In this document: piece after piece, positions 25,499 through 39,054 of the stretch
How the letters are laid out: the number at the start of each line of letters is the position of its first letter
Position numbering within the stretch: the stretch's first letter is position 1
Position numbers and translations under genes: made by a program
DNA from: Nemopilema nomurai
Taxonomy: Eukaryota > Cnidaria > Scyphozoa > Rhizostomeae > Rhizostomatidae
Assembly (NCBI GenBank): GCA_003864495.1
Contig: ML133498.1
Span: 113,200-177,199 of the forward strand
Reading direction: 5' to 3'
DNA: 64,000 bases
Notes under the pieces: model-generated
The model's database searches: none
What the model saw: only the letters and a program-made list of their open reading frames with translations
What the model was told of the DNA's origin: nothing

Positions 25499-26682
25499 TA
25501 AAACCCACCCTCGTTTTCGTTGTAGCCTCGTTTTGTCCTAACCTCGTTTTCATGCTAGCCTCGTTTTGGTGCTGAACGCCCTTGCCTCGTTTTCGTCCTA
25601 GCCTCGTTTCCATTCTAGCCTCGTTTTGGTTCTAAAGCCCTAGCCTCGTTTTCCTCCTAGCCTTGTTTCCATGCTAGCCTCGTTTTTGTCCTTGCCTCGT
25701 TTTCGTCCTAGCCTTGTTTCCATGCTAGCCTCGTTTTGGTGCTAAAAGAAACAGCCTCCTTTTCGTTTTAACCTCGTATTTGTCCTAGCCTCGTTTCCAT
25801 GCTAGCCTCGACTTGGTGCTTAAAACCCACTCTCGTTTTCGTTGTAGCCTCGTTTTGTCCTAGTCTCGTTTCCATGCTAGCCTTGTTTTGATGCTTAAAG
25901 CTCTAGCCTCATTTTCGTCCTAACCTCGTTTCCATGCTAGCCTTGTTTTGGTGCTGAACGCCCTAGCCTCGTTTTCGTTCTAGACTCGTTTCCATGCTAG
26001 CCTCGTTTTCGTCCTTGCCTCGTTTACGTCCTACCCTCGTTTCCATGCTAGCCTCGTTTTGGTGCTAGAGCCCTAGCCTCGTTTTCGTCCTAGCTTCGTT
26101 TCAATTCTATCTTTGTTTTGGTGCTAAAAGCCATAGCCTCGTTTTCGTTCTAGTTACGTTTTGGTGCTAAAAGCCCTAGACTCGTTTACGTTTAATCTCC
26201 GTTTTCTTTTTAGTCTCGTTTCCATGCTAGCCTCGTTTTGGTGCTTAAAGCTCTAGCCTCATTTTGGTTTTATCTTTGTTTTTAGCCTCGTTTCCATGCT
26301 AGCCTCGTTTTGATGCTAAAAAACCTAGCATCGTTTTCGTTTGATCTTTATTTTCTTCCTTGCTTTGTTTCCAGTCTAGCCTTGTTTTGGTGCTTAAAGT
26401 CATAGTTTCGTTTTTTTTAGACTTATTTTCGTCCTAGACTCGTTTCCATGCTAGTCTTGTTTTGGTGCCATAATCGGTAGCTTCGTTTTCTTCCTAGCCT
26501 CTATTTCATTCTAGCCTCGTTTCCATGCTAGAACCTTAGCCCCGTTTTCGTATTAACATTCTTTTTGTTTTAGCCTCGTATCCATTCTAGCTTTGTTTCC
26601 ATGTTAGCTACATAGTGGTGCTAAAAAACCTAGATTACTTTCTGTTTTACGCTTGATTTCATGCAAGCCTTATTTCCTTGCT
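25499..26682 (-). repeat. Reversed satellite block 4 (1,184 bp)
   Basis: Complete reversed block with the standard junctions; reversed arm at 26453-26682. It opens interval A2. Confidence 0.93.
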
Positions 26683-27290
26683 TAGGACAAAACGAGGCTA
26701 CAACGAAAACGAGGGTGGGTTTTAAGTACCAAGTCGAGGCTAGCATGGAAACGAGGCTAGGACAAATACGAGGTTAAAACGAAAACGAGGCTGTTTCTTT
26801 AAACACCAAAACGAAGATAGAATTGAAACGAAGCTAGGACGAAAACGAGGCTAGAGCTCTAGCATCAAAACGAGGCTAGCATGGAAACGAGGCTAGGACG
26901 AAAACGAGGCAAGGACAAAACGAGGCTAGCATGGAAACAACGAGGCTAGGGCTTTAGAATAAAAACGAGGCTAGCATGGAAACGAGGCTAGGACAAAAAC
27001 GAGGTTAAAACGAAAACGAGGCTGTTTCTTTAAACACCAAAACGAAGATAGAATTGAAACGAAGCTAGGACGAAAACGAGGCTAGGGCTCTAGCACGAAA
27101 ACGAGGCTAGCATGGAAACGAGGCTAGGACGAAAACGAGGCAAGGACAAAACGAGGCTAGCATGGAAACAACGCTAGAAGGAAAACGAGGCTAGGGCTTT
27201 AGAACCAAAACGAGGCTAGCATGGAAACGAGGCTAGGACAAATACGAGGTTAAAACGAAAACGAGGCTGTTTCTTTTAACACCAAAACGA

Positions 27291-30200
27291 AGATAGAATT
27301 GAAACGAAGCTAGGACGAAAACGAGGCTAGGGCTCTAGCACCAAAACGAGGCTAGCATGGAAACGAGGCTAGCACGAGAACGAGGCAAGGACAAAACGAG
27401 GCTAGCATGGAAACATAGCTAGAAGGAAAACGAGGATAGGGCTTTAGAATAAAAACGAGGCTAGCATGGAAACGAGGCTAGGACAAAAACGAGGTTAAAA
27501 CGAAAACGAGGCTGTTTCTTTAAACACCAAAGCGAAGATAGAATTGAAACGAAGCTAGGACGAAAACGAGGCTAGGGCTCTAGCACCAAAACGAGGCTAG
27601 CATGGAAACGAGGCTAGGACAAAAACGAGGCAAGGACAAAAACGAGGCTAGCATGGAAACAAGGCTAAGAGGGAAACGAGGCTAGGGCTTTAGAACCAAA
27701 ACGAGGCTAGCAAGGAAACGAGGCTAGGACAAAAACGAGGCTAGAGCCTTTAGCAACTAAACGAAACTAGCATGGAAACGAGGTTAGAACAAAAATGAGG
27801 CTAGGGCTTTAAGCATCAAAACGAGGCTAGCACCAAAACGAGGCTAGCATGGAAACGAGGCTAGGACAAAAACGAGGTTAAAACGAAAAGGAGGCTGTTT
27901 CTTTTAGCACCAAAACGAGGCTAGCATGGAAACAAGGCTAGGACGAAAACGAGGCAAGGACCAAAACGAGGCTAGCATGGAAACAAGGCTAGGAGGAAAA
28001 CGAGGCTAGGGCTTTAGAACCAAAACGAGGCTAGCATGGAAACGAGGCTAGGACGAAAACGAGGCTAGGGCGTTCAGCACCAAAACGAGGCTAGCATGAA
28101 AACGAGGTTAGGACAAAACGGGGCTACAACGAAAACGAGGGTGGGTTTTAAGTACCAAGTCGAGGCTAGCATGGAAACGAGGCTAGGACAAATACGAGGT
28201 TAAAACGAAAACGAGGCTGTTTCTTTAAACACCAAAACGAAGATAGAATTCAAACGAAGCTAGGACGAAAACGAGGCTAGGGCTCTAGCACCAAAACGAG
28301 GCTAGCATGGAAACGAGGCTAGGACGAAAACGAGGCAAGGACAAAACGAGGCTAGCATGGAAACAACGCTAGAAGGAAAACGAGGCTAGGGCTTTAGAAT
28401 AAAAACGAGGCTAGCATGGAAACGAGGCTAGGACAAAAACGAGGTTAAAACGAAAACGAGGCTGTTTCTTTAAACACCAAAACGAAGATAGAATTGAAAC
28501 GAAGCTAGGACGAAAACGAGGCTAGGGCTCTAGCACCAAAACGAGGCTAGCATGGAAACCAGGTTAGGACAAAACGAGGCTACAACGAAAACGAGAGTGG
28601 GTTTTAAGCACCAAGTCGAGGCTAGCATGGAAACGAGGCTAGGACAAATACGAGATTAAAACGAAAAGGAGGCTGTTTCTTTTAGCACAAAATCGAGGCT
28701 AGCATGGAAACGAGGCTAGGACGAAAACAAGGCAAGGACAAAAACGAGGCTAGCATGGAAACAAGGCTAAGAGGAATACGAGGCTAGGGCTTTAGAACCA
28801 AAACGAGGCTAGCATGGAAAGGAGGCAAGGACGAAAACGAGGCTAGGGCGTTCAGCACCAAAACGAGGCTAGCATGAAAACGAGGTTAGGACAAAAATGA
28901 GGCTAGGGCTTTAAGCATCAAAACAACGCTAGCATGGAAACGAGGCTAGCATGGAAACGAGGCTAGGAAAAAAATGAGGCTAGGGCTTTTAGCAACTAAA
29001 CGAGACTAGCATGGAAACGAGGCAAGGACGAAATCGAGGCTAAATAGAAATTGAGGCTAGGGCTTTTAGCAACAAATTGAGGCTAGCATGGAAACGAGAC
29101 TATGACAAATACGAGGTTAAAACGAAAACGAGGCTGTCTCTTTTAGCACCAAAACGAAGATAGAATTGAAACGAAGCTAGGACGAAAACGAGGCTAGGGC
29201 TCTAGCACCAAAACGAGGCTAGCAAGGAAATAAGGCTTGCATGAAATCAAGCGTAAAACAGAAAGTAATCTAGGTTTTTTAGCACCACTATGTAGCTAAC
29301 ATGGAAACAAAGCTAGAATGGATACGAGGCTAAAACAAAAAGAATGTTAATACGAAAACGGGGCTAAGGTTCTAGCATGGAAACGAGGCTAGAATGAAAT
29401 AGAGGCTAGGAAGAAAACGAAGCTACCGATTATGGCACCAAAACAAGACTAGCATGGAAACGAGTCTAGGACGAAAATAAGTCTAAAAAAAACGAAACTA
29501 TGACTTTAAGCACCAAAACGAGGCTAGACTGGAAACAAAGCAAGGAAGAAAATAAAGATCAAACGAAAACGATGCTAGGTTTTTTAGCATCAAAACGAGG
29601 CTAGCATGGAAACGAGGCTAAAAACAAAGATAAAACCAAAATGAGGCTAGAGCTTTAAGCACCAAAACGAGGCTAGCATGGAAACGAGACTAAAAAGAAA
29701 ACGGAGATTAAACGTAAACGAGTCTAGGGCTTTTAGCACCAAAACGTAACTAGAACGAAAAAGAGGCTATGGCTTTTAGCACCAAAACAAAGATAGAATT
29801 GAAACGAAGCTAGGACGAAAAAGAGGCTAGGGCTCTAGCACCAAAACGAGGCTAGCATGGAAACGAGGGTAGGACGTAAACGAGGTAAGGACGAAAACGA
29901 AGATAGAATTGAAACGAAGCTAGGACGAAAACGAGGCTAGGGCTCTAGCACCAAAACGAGGCTAGCATGGAAACGAGGCTAGGACGAAAACGAGGCAAGG
30001 ACAAAACGAGGCTAGCATGGAAACATAGCTAGAAGGAAAACGAGGATAGGGCTTTAGAATAAAAACGAGGCTAGCATGGAAACGAGGCTAGGACAAAAAC
30101 GAGGTTAAAACGAAAACGAGGCTGTTTCTTTAAACACCAAAGCGAAGATAGAATTGAAACGAAGCTAGGACGAAAACGAGGCTAGGGCTCTAGCACCAAA

Positions 30201-31530
30201 ACGAGGCTAGCATGGAAACGAGGCTAGGACAAAAACGAGGCAAGGACAAAAACGAGGCTAGCATGGAAACAAGGCTAAGAGGGAAACGAGGCTAGGGCTT
30301 TAGAACCAAAACGAGGCTAGCAAGGAAACGAGGCTAGGACAAAAACGAGGCTAGAGCCTTTAGCAACTAAACGAAACTAGCATGGAAACGAGGTTAGAAC
30401 AAAAATGAGGCTAGGGCTTTAAGCATCAAAACGAGGCTAGCACCAAAACGAGGCTAGCATGGAAACGAGGCTAGGACAAAAACGAGGTTAAAACGAAAAG
30501 GAGGCTGTTTCTTTTAGCACCAAAACGAGGCTAGCATGGAAACAAGGCTAGGACGAAAACGAGGCAAGGACAAAAACGAGGCTAGCATGGAAACAAGGCT
30601 AGGAGGAAAACGAGGCTAGGGCTTTAGAACCAAAACGAGGCTAGCATGGAAACGAGGCTAGGACGAAAACGAGGCTAGGGCGTTCAGCACCAAAACGAGG
30701 CTAGCATGAAAACGAGGTTAGGACAAAACGGGGCTACAACGAAAACGAGGGTGGGTTTTAAGTACCAAGTCGAGGCTAGCATGGAAACGAGGCTAGGACA
30801 AATACGAGGTTAAAACGAAAACGAGGCTGTTTCTTTAAACACCAAAACGAAGATAGAATTGAAACGAAGCTAGGACGAAAACGAGGCTAGGGCTCTAGCA
30901 CCAAAACGAGGCTAGCATGGAAACGAGGCTAGGACGAAAACGAGGCAAGGACAAAACGAGGCTAGCATGGAAACAACGCTAGAAGGAAAACGAGGCTAGG
31001 GCTTTAGAATAAAAACGAGGCTAGCATGGAAACGAGGCTAGGACAAAAACGAGGTTAAAACGAAAACGAGGCTGTTTCTTTAAACACCAAAACGAAGATA
31101 GAATTGAAACGAAGCTAGGACGAAAACGAGGCTAGGGCTCTAGCACCAAAACGAGGCTAGCATGGAAACCAGGCTAGGACAAAACGAGGCTACAACGAAA
31201 ACGAGAGTGGGTTTTAAGCACCAAGTCGAGGCTAGCATGGAAACGAGGCTAGGACAAATACGAGATTAAACGAAAAGGAGGCTGTTTCTTTTAGCACAAA
31301 ATCGAGGCTAGCATGGAAACGAGGCTAGGACGAAAACAAGGCAAGGACAAAAACGAGGCTAGCATGGAAACAAGGCTAAGAGGAATACGAGGCTAGGGCT
31401 TTAGAACCAAAACGAGGCTAGCATGGAAAGGAGGCAAGGACGAAAACGAGGCTAGGGCGTTCAGCACCAAAACGAGGCTAGCATGAAAACGAGGTTAGGA
31501 CAAAAATGAGGCTAGGGCTTTAAGCATCAA
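27291..31530 (+). repeat. Duplicated 1.63 kb segment in A2 (period ~2,610)
   Basis: The copies lie at 27291-28920 and 29901-31530, separated by about 980 bp that includes a short forward arm block. The second copy starts abruptly after GGACGAAAACGA with AGATAGAATTG, whereas the first copy reads TTTTAACACCAAAACGA before the same phrase. That abrupt change marks the duplication join at 29900/29901. Confidence 0.82.
29221..29900 (+). repeat. Short forward arm block in A2 (680 bp)
   Basis: Starts AGCAAGGAAATAAGG like the arms next to reversed blocks, but continues forward through CTACCGATTATGGCACC into GACGAAAATAAGTC. It is cut at GGTAAGGACGAAAACGA, where complete blocks go on with GGCTAGCATGG. 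Its partner in A3 is 52601-53280, also 680 bp. It is absent from A1 because of the 845 bp deletion, and it is not present in B. Confidence 0.87.
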
Positions 31531-33908
31531 AACAAGGCTAGCATGGAAACAAGGCTAAGAGGAAAACGAGGCTAGGGGTTTAGAACCAAAACGAGGCTAG
31601 CATGGAAACGAGGCTAGGGCGTTCAGCACCAAAACAAGGCTATCATGGAAACGAATTTAGGACAAAAATGAGGCTAGGGTTTTTAGCATCAAAAAAAGCT
31701 AGCATGAAAACGAGGTTAGCATGAAAACGAGGTTAGGACAAAAATGAGGCTAGGGATTAGGCATCAAAACAAGGCTAGCATGAAAACGAGGTTAGGACAA
31801 AAATGAGGCTAGAGCTTCAAGCATCAAAACGAGGCTAGCATGGAAACGAGGCTAGGACAATACGAGGCTACAACGAAAACGAGGGTGGGTTTTAAGCACC
31901 AAGTCAAGGCTAGCATGGAAACAAGGCTAGGACATATACGAGGTTAAAACGAAAACGAGGCTGTTTCTTTTAGCACCAAAACAAAGATAGAATTGAAACG
32001 AAGCTAGGACGAAAACGAGGCTAGGGCTCTAGCACCAAAACGAGGCTAGCATGGAAACGAGGCTAGGACGAAAACGAGGCTAGGGCGTTCAGCTCCAAAA
32101 CGAGGCTAGCATGAAAACGAGGTTAGGACAAATATGAGGCTAGGGCTTTAAGCATGAAAACAAGGCTAGCATGGAAACAAGGCTAAGAGGAAAACGAGGC
32201 TAGTATGGAAACGAGGCTAGGACGAAAACAAGGCAAGGACGAAGACGAGGCTAGCATGGAAACAAGGCTAGGATGAAAACGAGGCAAGGACGAAACGACG
32301 CTAGCATGGAAACAAGGCTAATAGGAAAACAAGGCTAGGGGTTCAGCACCAAAACAAGGCTAGCATGAAAAAGAGGCTAGCATGGAAACAAGGCTAGGGC
32401 TCTAGCACCAAAATGAGGCTAGGAGGAAAACGGGGCTAGAACTTAGAACCAAAACGAGGCTTGCATGGGAGCAAGGCTAGGACGAAAACGAGGCTAAAAC
32501 GAAATTGAGGCTAGGGCTTCTAGCAACAAGTTGAGGCTAGCATGGAAACGAGTCTAGGACGAAAACGAGGCTAGGGCGTTCAGCACCAAAACAAGGCTAG
32601 CATGGAAACGAGGTTAGGACGAAAATGAGGCTAGGGCGTTCAGCACCAAAACGAGGCTAGCATGAAAACGAGGTTAGGACAAAACGAGGCTACAACGAAA
32701 ACGAGGGTGGGTTTTAAGTACCAAGTCGAGGCTAGCATGGAAACGAGGCTAGGACAAATACGAGGTTAAAACGAAAACGAGGCTGTTTCTTTAAACACCA
32801 AAACGAAGATAGAATTGAAACGAAGCTAGGACGAAAACGAGGCTAGGGCACTAGTTCCAAAACGAGGCTAGCATGGAAACGAGGCTAGGACGAAAACGAG
32901 GCAAGGACAAAACGAGGCTAGCATGGAAACAAGGCTAGGAGGAAAACGAGGCTAGGGCTTTAGAACCAAAACGAGGCTAGCATGGAAACGAGGCTAGGAC
33001 GAAAACGAGGCTAGGGCGTTCAGCACCAAAACGAGGCTAGCATGAAAACGAGGTTAGGACAAAACGAGGCTACAACGAAAACGAGGGTGGGTTTTAAGTA
33101 CCAAGTCGAGGCTAGCATGGAAACGAGGCTAGGACAAATACGAGGTTAAAACGAAAACGAGGCTGTTTCTTTAAACACCAAAACGAAGATAGAATTGAAA
33201 CGAAGCTAGGACGAAAACGAGGCTAGGGCTCTAGCACCAAAACGAGGCTAGCATGGAAACGAGGCTAGGACGAAAACGAGGCAAGGACAAAACGAGGCTA
33301 GCATGGAAACAACGCTAGAAGGAAAACGAGGCTAGGGCTTTAGAATAAAAACGAGGCTAGCATGGAAACGAGGCTAGGACAAAAACGAGGTTAAAACGAA
33401 AACGAGGCTGTTTCTTTAAACACCAAAACGAAGATAGAATTGAAACGAAGCTAGGACGAAAACGAGGCTAGGGCTCTAGCACCAAAACGAGGCTAGCATG
33501 GAAACGAGGCTAGGACAAAAACGAGGCAAGGACGAAAACGAGGCTAGCATGGAAACAAGGCTAAGAGGAAAACGATGCTAGGGATTTAGAACCAAAACGA
33601 GGCTAGCAAGGAAACGAGGCTAGGACAAAAACGAGGCTAGGGCTCTAGCACCAAAACGAGGGTAGCAAGGAAACGAGGCTAGGACAAAAACGAGGCTAGA
33701 GCCTTTAGCAACTAAACGAAACTAGCATGGAAACGAGGTTAGAACAAAAATGAGGCTAGGGCTTTAAGCATCAAAACGAGGCTAGCACCAAAACGAGGCT
33801 AGCATGGAAACGAGGCTAGGAAAAAAATGAGGCTAGGGCTTTTAGCAACTAAACGAGACTAGCATGGAAACGAGGCAAGGACGAAATCGAGGCTAAATAG
33901 AAATTGAG

Positions 33909-35445
33909 GCTAGGGTTTTTAGCATCAAAAAAAAGCTAGCATGAAAACGAGGTTAGCATGAAAACGAGGTTAGGACAAAAATGAGGCTAGGGATTAGGCA
34001 TCAAAACAAGGCTAGCATGAAAACGAGGTTAGGACAAAATGAGGCTAGAGCTTCAAGCATCAAAACGAGGCTAGCATGGAAACGAGGCTAGGACAATACG
34101 AGGCTACAACGAAAACGAGGTGGGTTTTAAGCACCAAGTCAAGGCTAGCATGGAAACAAGGCTAGGACATATACGAGGTTAAAACGAAAACGAGGCTGTT
34201 TCTTTTAGCACCAAAACAAAGATAGAATTGAAACGAAGCTAGGACGAAAACGAGGCTAGGGCTCTAGCACCAAAACGAGGCTAGCATGGAAACGAGGCTA
34301 GGACGAAAACGAGGCTAGGGCGTTCAGCTCCAAAACGAGGCTAGCATGAAAAGGGTTAGGACAAATATGAGGCTAGGGCTTTAAGCATGAAAACAAGGCT
34401 AGCATGGAAACAAGGCTAAGAGGAAAACGAGGCTAGTATGGAAACGAGGCTAGGACGAAAACAAGGCAAGGACGAAGACGAGGCTAGCATGGAAACAAGG
34501 CTAGGATGAAAACGAGGCAAGGACGAAACGACGCTAGCATGGAAACAAGGCTAATAGGAAAACAAGGCTAGGGGTTCAGCACCAAAACAAGGCTAGCATG
34601 AAAAAGAGGCTAGCATGGAAACAAGGCTAGGGCTCTAGCACCAAAATGAGGCTAGGAGGAAAACGGGGCTAGAACTTTAGAACCAAAACGAGGCTTGCAT
34701 GGGAGCAAGGCTAGGACGAAAACGAGGCTAAAACGAAATTGAGGCTAGGGCTTCTAGCAACAAGTTGAGGCTAGCATGGAAACGAGTCTAGGACGAAAAC
34801 GAGGCTAGGGCGTTCAGCACCAAAACAAGGCTAGCATGGAAACGAGGTTAGGACGAAAATGAGGCTAGGGCGTTCAGCACCAAAACGAGGCTAGCATGAA
34901 AACGAGGTTAGGACAAAACGAGGCTACAACGAAAACGAGGCTGTTTCTTTAAACACCAAAACGAAGATAGAATTGAAACGAAGCTAGGACGAAAACGAGG
35001 CTAGGGCTCTAGCACCAAAACGAGGCTAGCATGGAAACGAGGCTAGGACAAAAACGAGGCAAGGACGAAAACGAGGCTAGCATGGAAACAAGGCTAAGAG
35101 GAAAACGATGCTAGGGATTTAGAACCAAAACGAGGCTAGCAAGGAAACGAGGCTAGGACAAAAACGAGGCTAGGGCTCTAGCACCAAAAGAGGGTAGCAA
35201 GGAAACGAGGCTAGGACAAAAACGAGGCTAGAGCCTTTAGCAACTAAACGAAACTAGCATGGAAACGAGGTTAGAACAAAAATGAGGCTAGGGCTTTAAG
35301 CATCAAAACGAGGCTAGCACAAAACGAGGCTAGCATGGAAACGAGGCTAGGAAAAAAATGAGGCTAGGGCTTTTAGCAACTAAACGAGACTAGCATGGAA
35401 ACGAGGCAAGGACGAAATCGAGGCTAAATAGAAATTGAGGCTAGG
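33909..35445 (+). repeat. Partial second copy X'Z' in A2
   Basis: Same insert and same two joins as 10395-11935 in A1. The GGGTTTTTAGCATC marker recurs 2,236 bp after its first occurrence near 31680, against 2,235 bp in A1. Small losses (for example AAAAGGGTTAGG near 34350) distinguish it from A1. Confidence 0.82.
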
Positions 35446-35604
35446 GCTTTTAGCAACAAATTGAGGCTAGCATGGAAACGAGACTATGACAAATACGAGG
35501 TTAAAACGAAAACGAGGCTGTCTCTTTTAGCACCAAAACGAAGATAGAATTGAAACGAAGCTAGGACGAAAACGAGGCTAGGGCTCTAGCACCAAAACGA
35601 GGCT

Positions 35605-36784
35605 ATTAAGGAAATAAGGCTTGCATGAAATCAAGCGTAAAACAGAAAGTAATCTAGGTTTTTTTAGCACCACTATGTAGCTAACATGGAAACAAAGCTA
35701 GAATGGATACGAGGCTAAAACAAAAGAATGTTAATACGAAAACGGGGCTAAGGTTTAGCATGGAAACGAGGCTAGAATGAAATAGAGGCTAGGAAGAACG
35801 AAGCTACCGATTATGGCACCAAAACAAGACTAGCATGGAAACGAGTCTAGGACGAATATAAGTCTAAAAAAAACGAAACTATGACTTTAAGCACCAAAAC
35901 GAGGCTAGACTGGAAACAAAGCAAGGAAGAAAATAAAGATCAAACGAAAACGATGCTAGGTTTTTTAGCATCAAAACGAGGCTAGCATGGAAACGAGGCT
36001 AAAAACAAAGATAAAACCAAATGAGGCTAGAGCTTTAAGCACCAAAACGAGGCTAGCATGGAAACGAGACTAAAAGAAAACGGAGATTAAACGTAAACGA
36101 GTCTAGGGCTTTTAGCACCAAAACGTAACTAGAACGAAAACGAGGCTATGGCTTTTAGCACCAAAACAAAGATAGAATTGAAACGAAGCTAGGACGAAAA
36201 AGAGGCTAGGGCTCTAGCACCAAAACGAGGCTAGCATGGAAACGAGGGTAGGACGTAAACGAGGTAAGGACGAAAACGAGGCTAGCATGGAAACGAGTCT
36301 AGGACGAAAACGAGGCTAGGGCGTTCAGCACCAAAACAAGGCTAGCATGGAAACGAGGTTAGGACGAAATGAGGCTAGAGCTTTAAGCATCAAAACAAGG
36401 CTAGCATGGAAACGAGACTAGGACAAAACGAGGCTACAACGAAAACGAGAGTGGGTTTTAAGCACCAAGTCGAGGCTAGCATGGAAACGAGGCTAGGACA
36501 AATACGAGGTTAAAACGAAAAGGAGGCTGTTTCTTTTAGCACCAAAACGAGGCTAGCATGGAAACAAGGCTAGGACGAAAACGAGGCAAGGACAAAAATG
36601 AGGCTAGCATGGAAACAAGGCTAGGAGGAAAACGAGGCTAGGGCTTTAGAACCAAAACGAGGCTAGCATGGAAACGAGGCTAGGACGAAAACGAGGCTAG
36701 GGCGTTCAGCACCAAAACGAGGCTAGCATGAAAACGAGGTTAGGACAAAACGAGGCTACAACGAAAACGAGGGTGGGTTTTAAG
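35605..36784 (+). repeat. Forward 1,184 bp block (A2)
   Basis: Starts ATTAAGGAAATAAGG and ends GGTTTTAAG; 1,180 bp, short by a few single-base losses such as AGGTTTAGCATGG near 35752 and AGGAAGAACG near 35790. It has AAAGCAAGGAAG as in A1. Confidence 0.9.
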
Positions 36785-38827
36785 TACCAAGTCGAGGCTA
36801 GCATGGAAACGAGGCTAGGACAAATACGAGGTTAAAACGAAACGAGGCTGTTTTTTTAAACACCAAAACGAAGATAGAATTGAAACGAAGCTAGGACGAA
36901 AACGAGGCTAGGGCTCTAGCACCAAAACGAGGCTAGCATGGAAACGAGGCTAGGACGAAAACGAGGCAAGGACAAACGAGGATAGCATGGAAACAACGCT
37001 AGAAGGAAAACGAGGCTAGGGCTTTAGAATAAAAACGAGGCTAGCATGGAAACGAGGCTAGGACAAAAACGAGGTTAAAACGAAAACGAGGCTGTTTCTT
37101 TAAACACCAAAACGAAGATAGAATTGAAACGAAGCTAGGACGAAAACGAGGCTAGGGCTCTAGCACCAAAACGAGGCTAGCATGAAACGAGGCTAGGACA
37201 AAAACGAGGCAAGGACGAAAACGAGGCTAGCATTGAAACAAGGCTAAGAGGAAAACGAGGCTAGGGCTTTAGAACCAAAACGAGGCTAGCAAGGAAACGA
37301 GGCTAGGACAAAAACGAGGCTAGAGCCTTTAGCAACTAAACGAAACTAGCATGGAAACGAGGTTAGAACAAAAATGAGGCTAGGGCTTTAAGCATAAAAA
37401 CGAGGCTAGCACCAAAGAGGCTAGCATGGAAACGAGGCTAGGACAAAAATGAGGCTAGGGCTTTAAGCAACTTAACGAGACTAGCATGGAAACGAGGCAA
37501 GGACGAAATCGAGGCTAAAACGAAATTGAGGCTAGGGCATTTAGCAACAAATTGAGGCTAGCATGGAAACGAGACTATGACAAAAACAGAACAGAAACGA
37601 AACGAGGCTGTGTCTTTTAGCACCAAACGAAGATAGAATTGAAACGAAGCTAGGACGAAACGAGGCTAGGGCTCTAGCACCAAAACGAGGCTAGTATGGA
37701 AACGAGGGTAGGACGTAAACGAGGCAAGGACGAAAACGAGGCTAGCATGGAAACGAGGGTAGGACGTAAACGAGGCAAGGATGAAAACGAGGCTAGCATG
37801 GAAACGAGTCTAGGACGAAAACGAGGCGGGCGTTCAGCACCAAAACAAGGCTAGCATGGAAACGAGGTTAGGACGAAAATGAGGCTAGAGCTTTAAGCAT
37901 CAAAACAAGGCTAGCATGGAAACGAGACTAGGACAAAACGAGGCTACAACGAAAACGAGAGTGGGTTTTAAGCACCAAGTCGAGGCTAGCATGGAAACGA
38001 GGCTAGGACAAATACGAGGTTAAAACGAAAAGGAGGCTGTTTCTTTTAGCACCAAAACGAGGCTAGCATGGAAACATGGCTAGGACGAAAACGAGGCAAG
38101 GACAAAAACGAGGCTAGCATGGAAACAACGCTAGAAGGAAAACGAGGCTAGGGCTTTAGAATAAAAACGAGGCTAGCATGGAAACGAGGCTAGGACAAAA
38201 ACGAGGTTAAAACGAAAACGAGGCTGTTTCTTTAAACACCAAAACGAAGATAGAATTGAAACGAAGCTAGGACGAAACGAGGCTAGGGCTCTAGCACCAA
38301 AACGAGGCTAGCATGGAAACGAGGCTAGGACAAAAACGAGGCAAGGACGAAAACGAGGCTAGCATGGAAACAAGGCTAAGAGAAAAACGAGGCTAGGGCT
38401 TTAGAACAAAAACGAGGCTAGCATGGAAACGAGGCTAGGACAAAACGAGGCTAGAGCCTTTAGCAACTAAACGAAACTAGCATGGAAACGAGGTTAGAAC
38501 AAAAATGAGGCTAGGGCTTTAAGCATCAAAACGAGGCTAGCACCAAAACGAGGCTAGCATGGAAACGAGGCTAGGAAAAAATGAGGCTAGGGCTTTTAGC
38601 AACTAAACGAGACTAGCATGGAAACGAGGCAAGGACGAAATCGAGGCTAAATAGAAATTGAGGCTAGGGCTTTTAGCAACAAATTGAGGCTAGCATGGAA
38701 ACGAGACTATGACAAATACGAGGTTAAAACGAAAACGAGGCTGTTCCTTTAAACACCAAAACGAAGATAGAATTGAAACGAAGCTAGGACGAAAACGAGG
38801 CTAGGGCTCTAGCACCAAAACGAGGCT

Positions 38828-39054
38828 AGCAAGGAAATAAGGCTTGCATGAAATCAAGCGTAAAACAGAAAGTAATCTAGGTTTTTTAGCACCACTATGT
38901 AGCTAACATGGAAACAAAGCTAGAATGGATACGAGGCTAAAACAAAAAGAATGTTAATACGAAAACGGGCTAAGGTTCTAGCATGGAACGAGGCTAGAAT
39001 GAAATAGAGGCTAGGAAGAAACGAAGCTACCGATTATGGCATCAAAACAAGACT
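38828..39054 (+). repeat. Forward arm before reversed block 5
   Basis: 227 bp form of the arm with several single-base losses. It carries CATGGAACGAGG, like the arm at the end of A1. Reverse complement of 40002-40229. Confidence 0.9.

Larger units (their letters stand above)
25499..39054. repeat. Higher-order interval A2 (13.56 kb), the fullest A copy
   Basis: This is the reference A interval. In order it holds reversed block 4, a first copy of the 1.63 kb segment (27291-28920), a short forward arm block (29221-29900), a second copy (29901-31530), X-Y-Z from about 31673, the X'Z' insert (33909-35445), a complete forward block (35605-36784), and the arm 38828-39054. Offsets to A1 landmarks are about 23.5 kb, and to A3 landmarks 23.4-24.0 kb. 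Confidence 0.88.
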
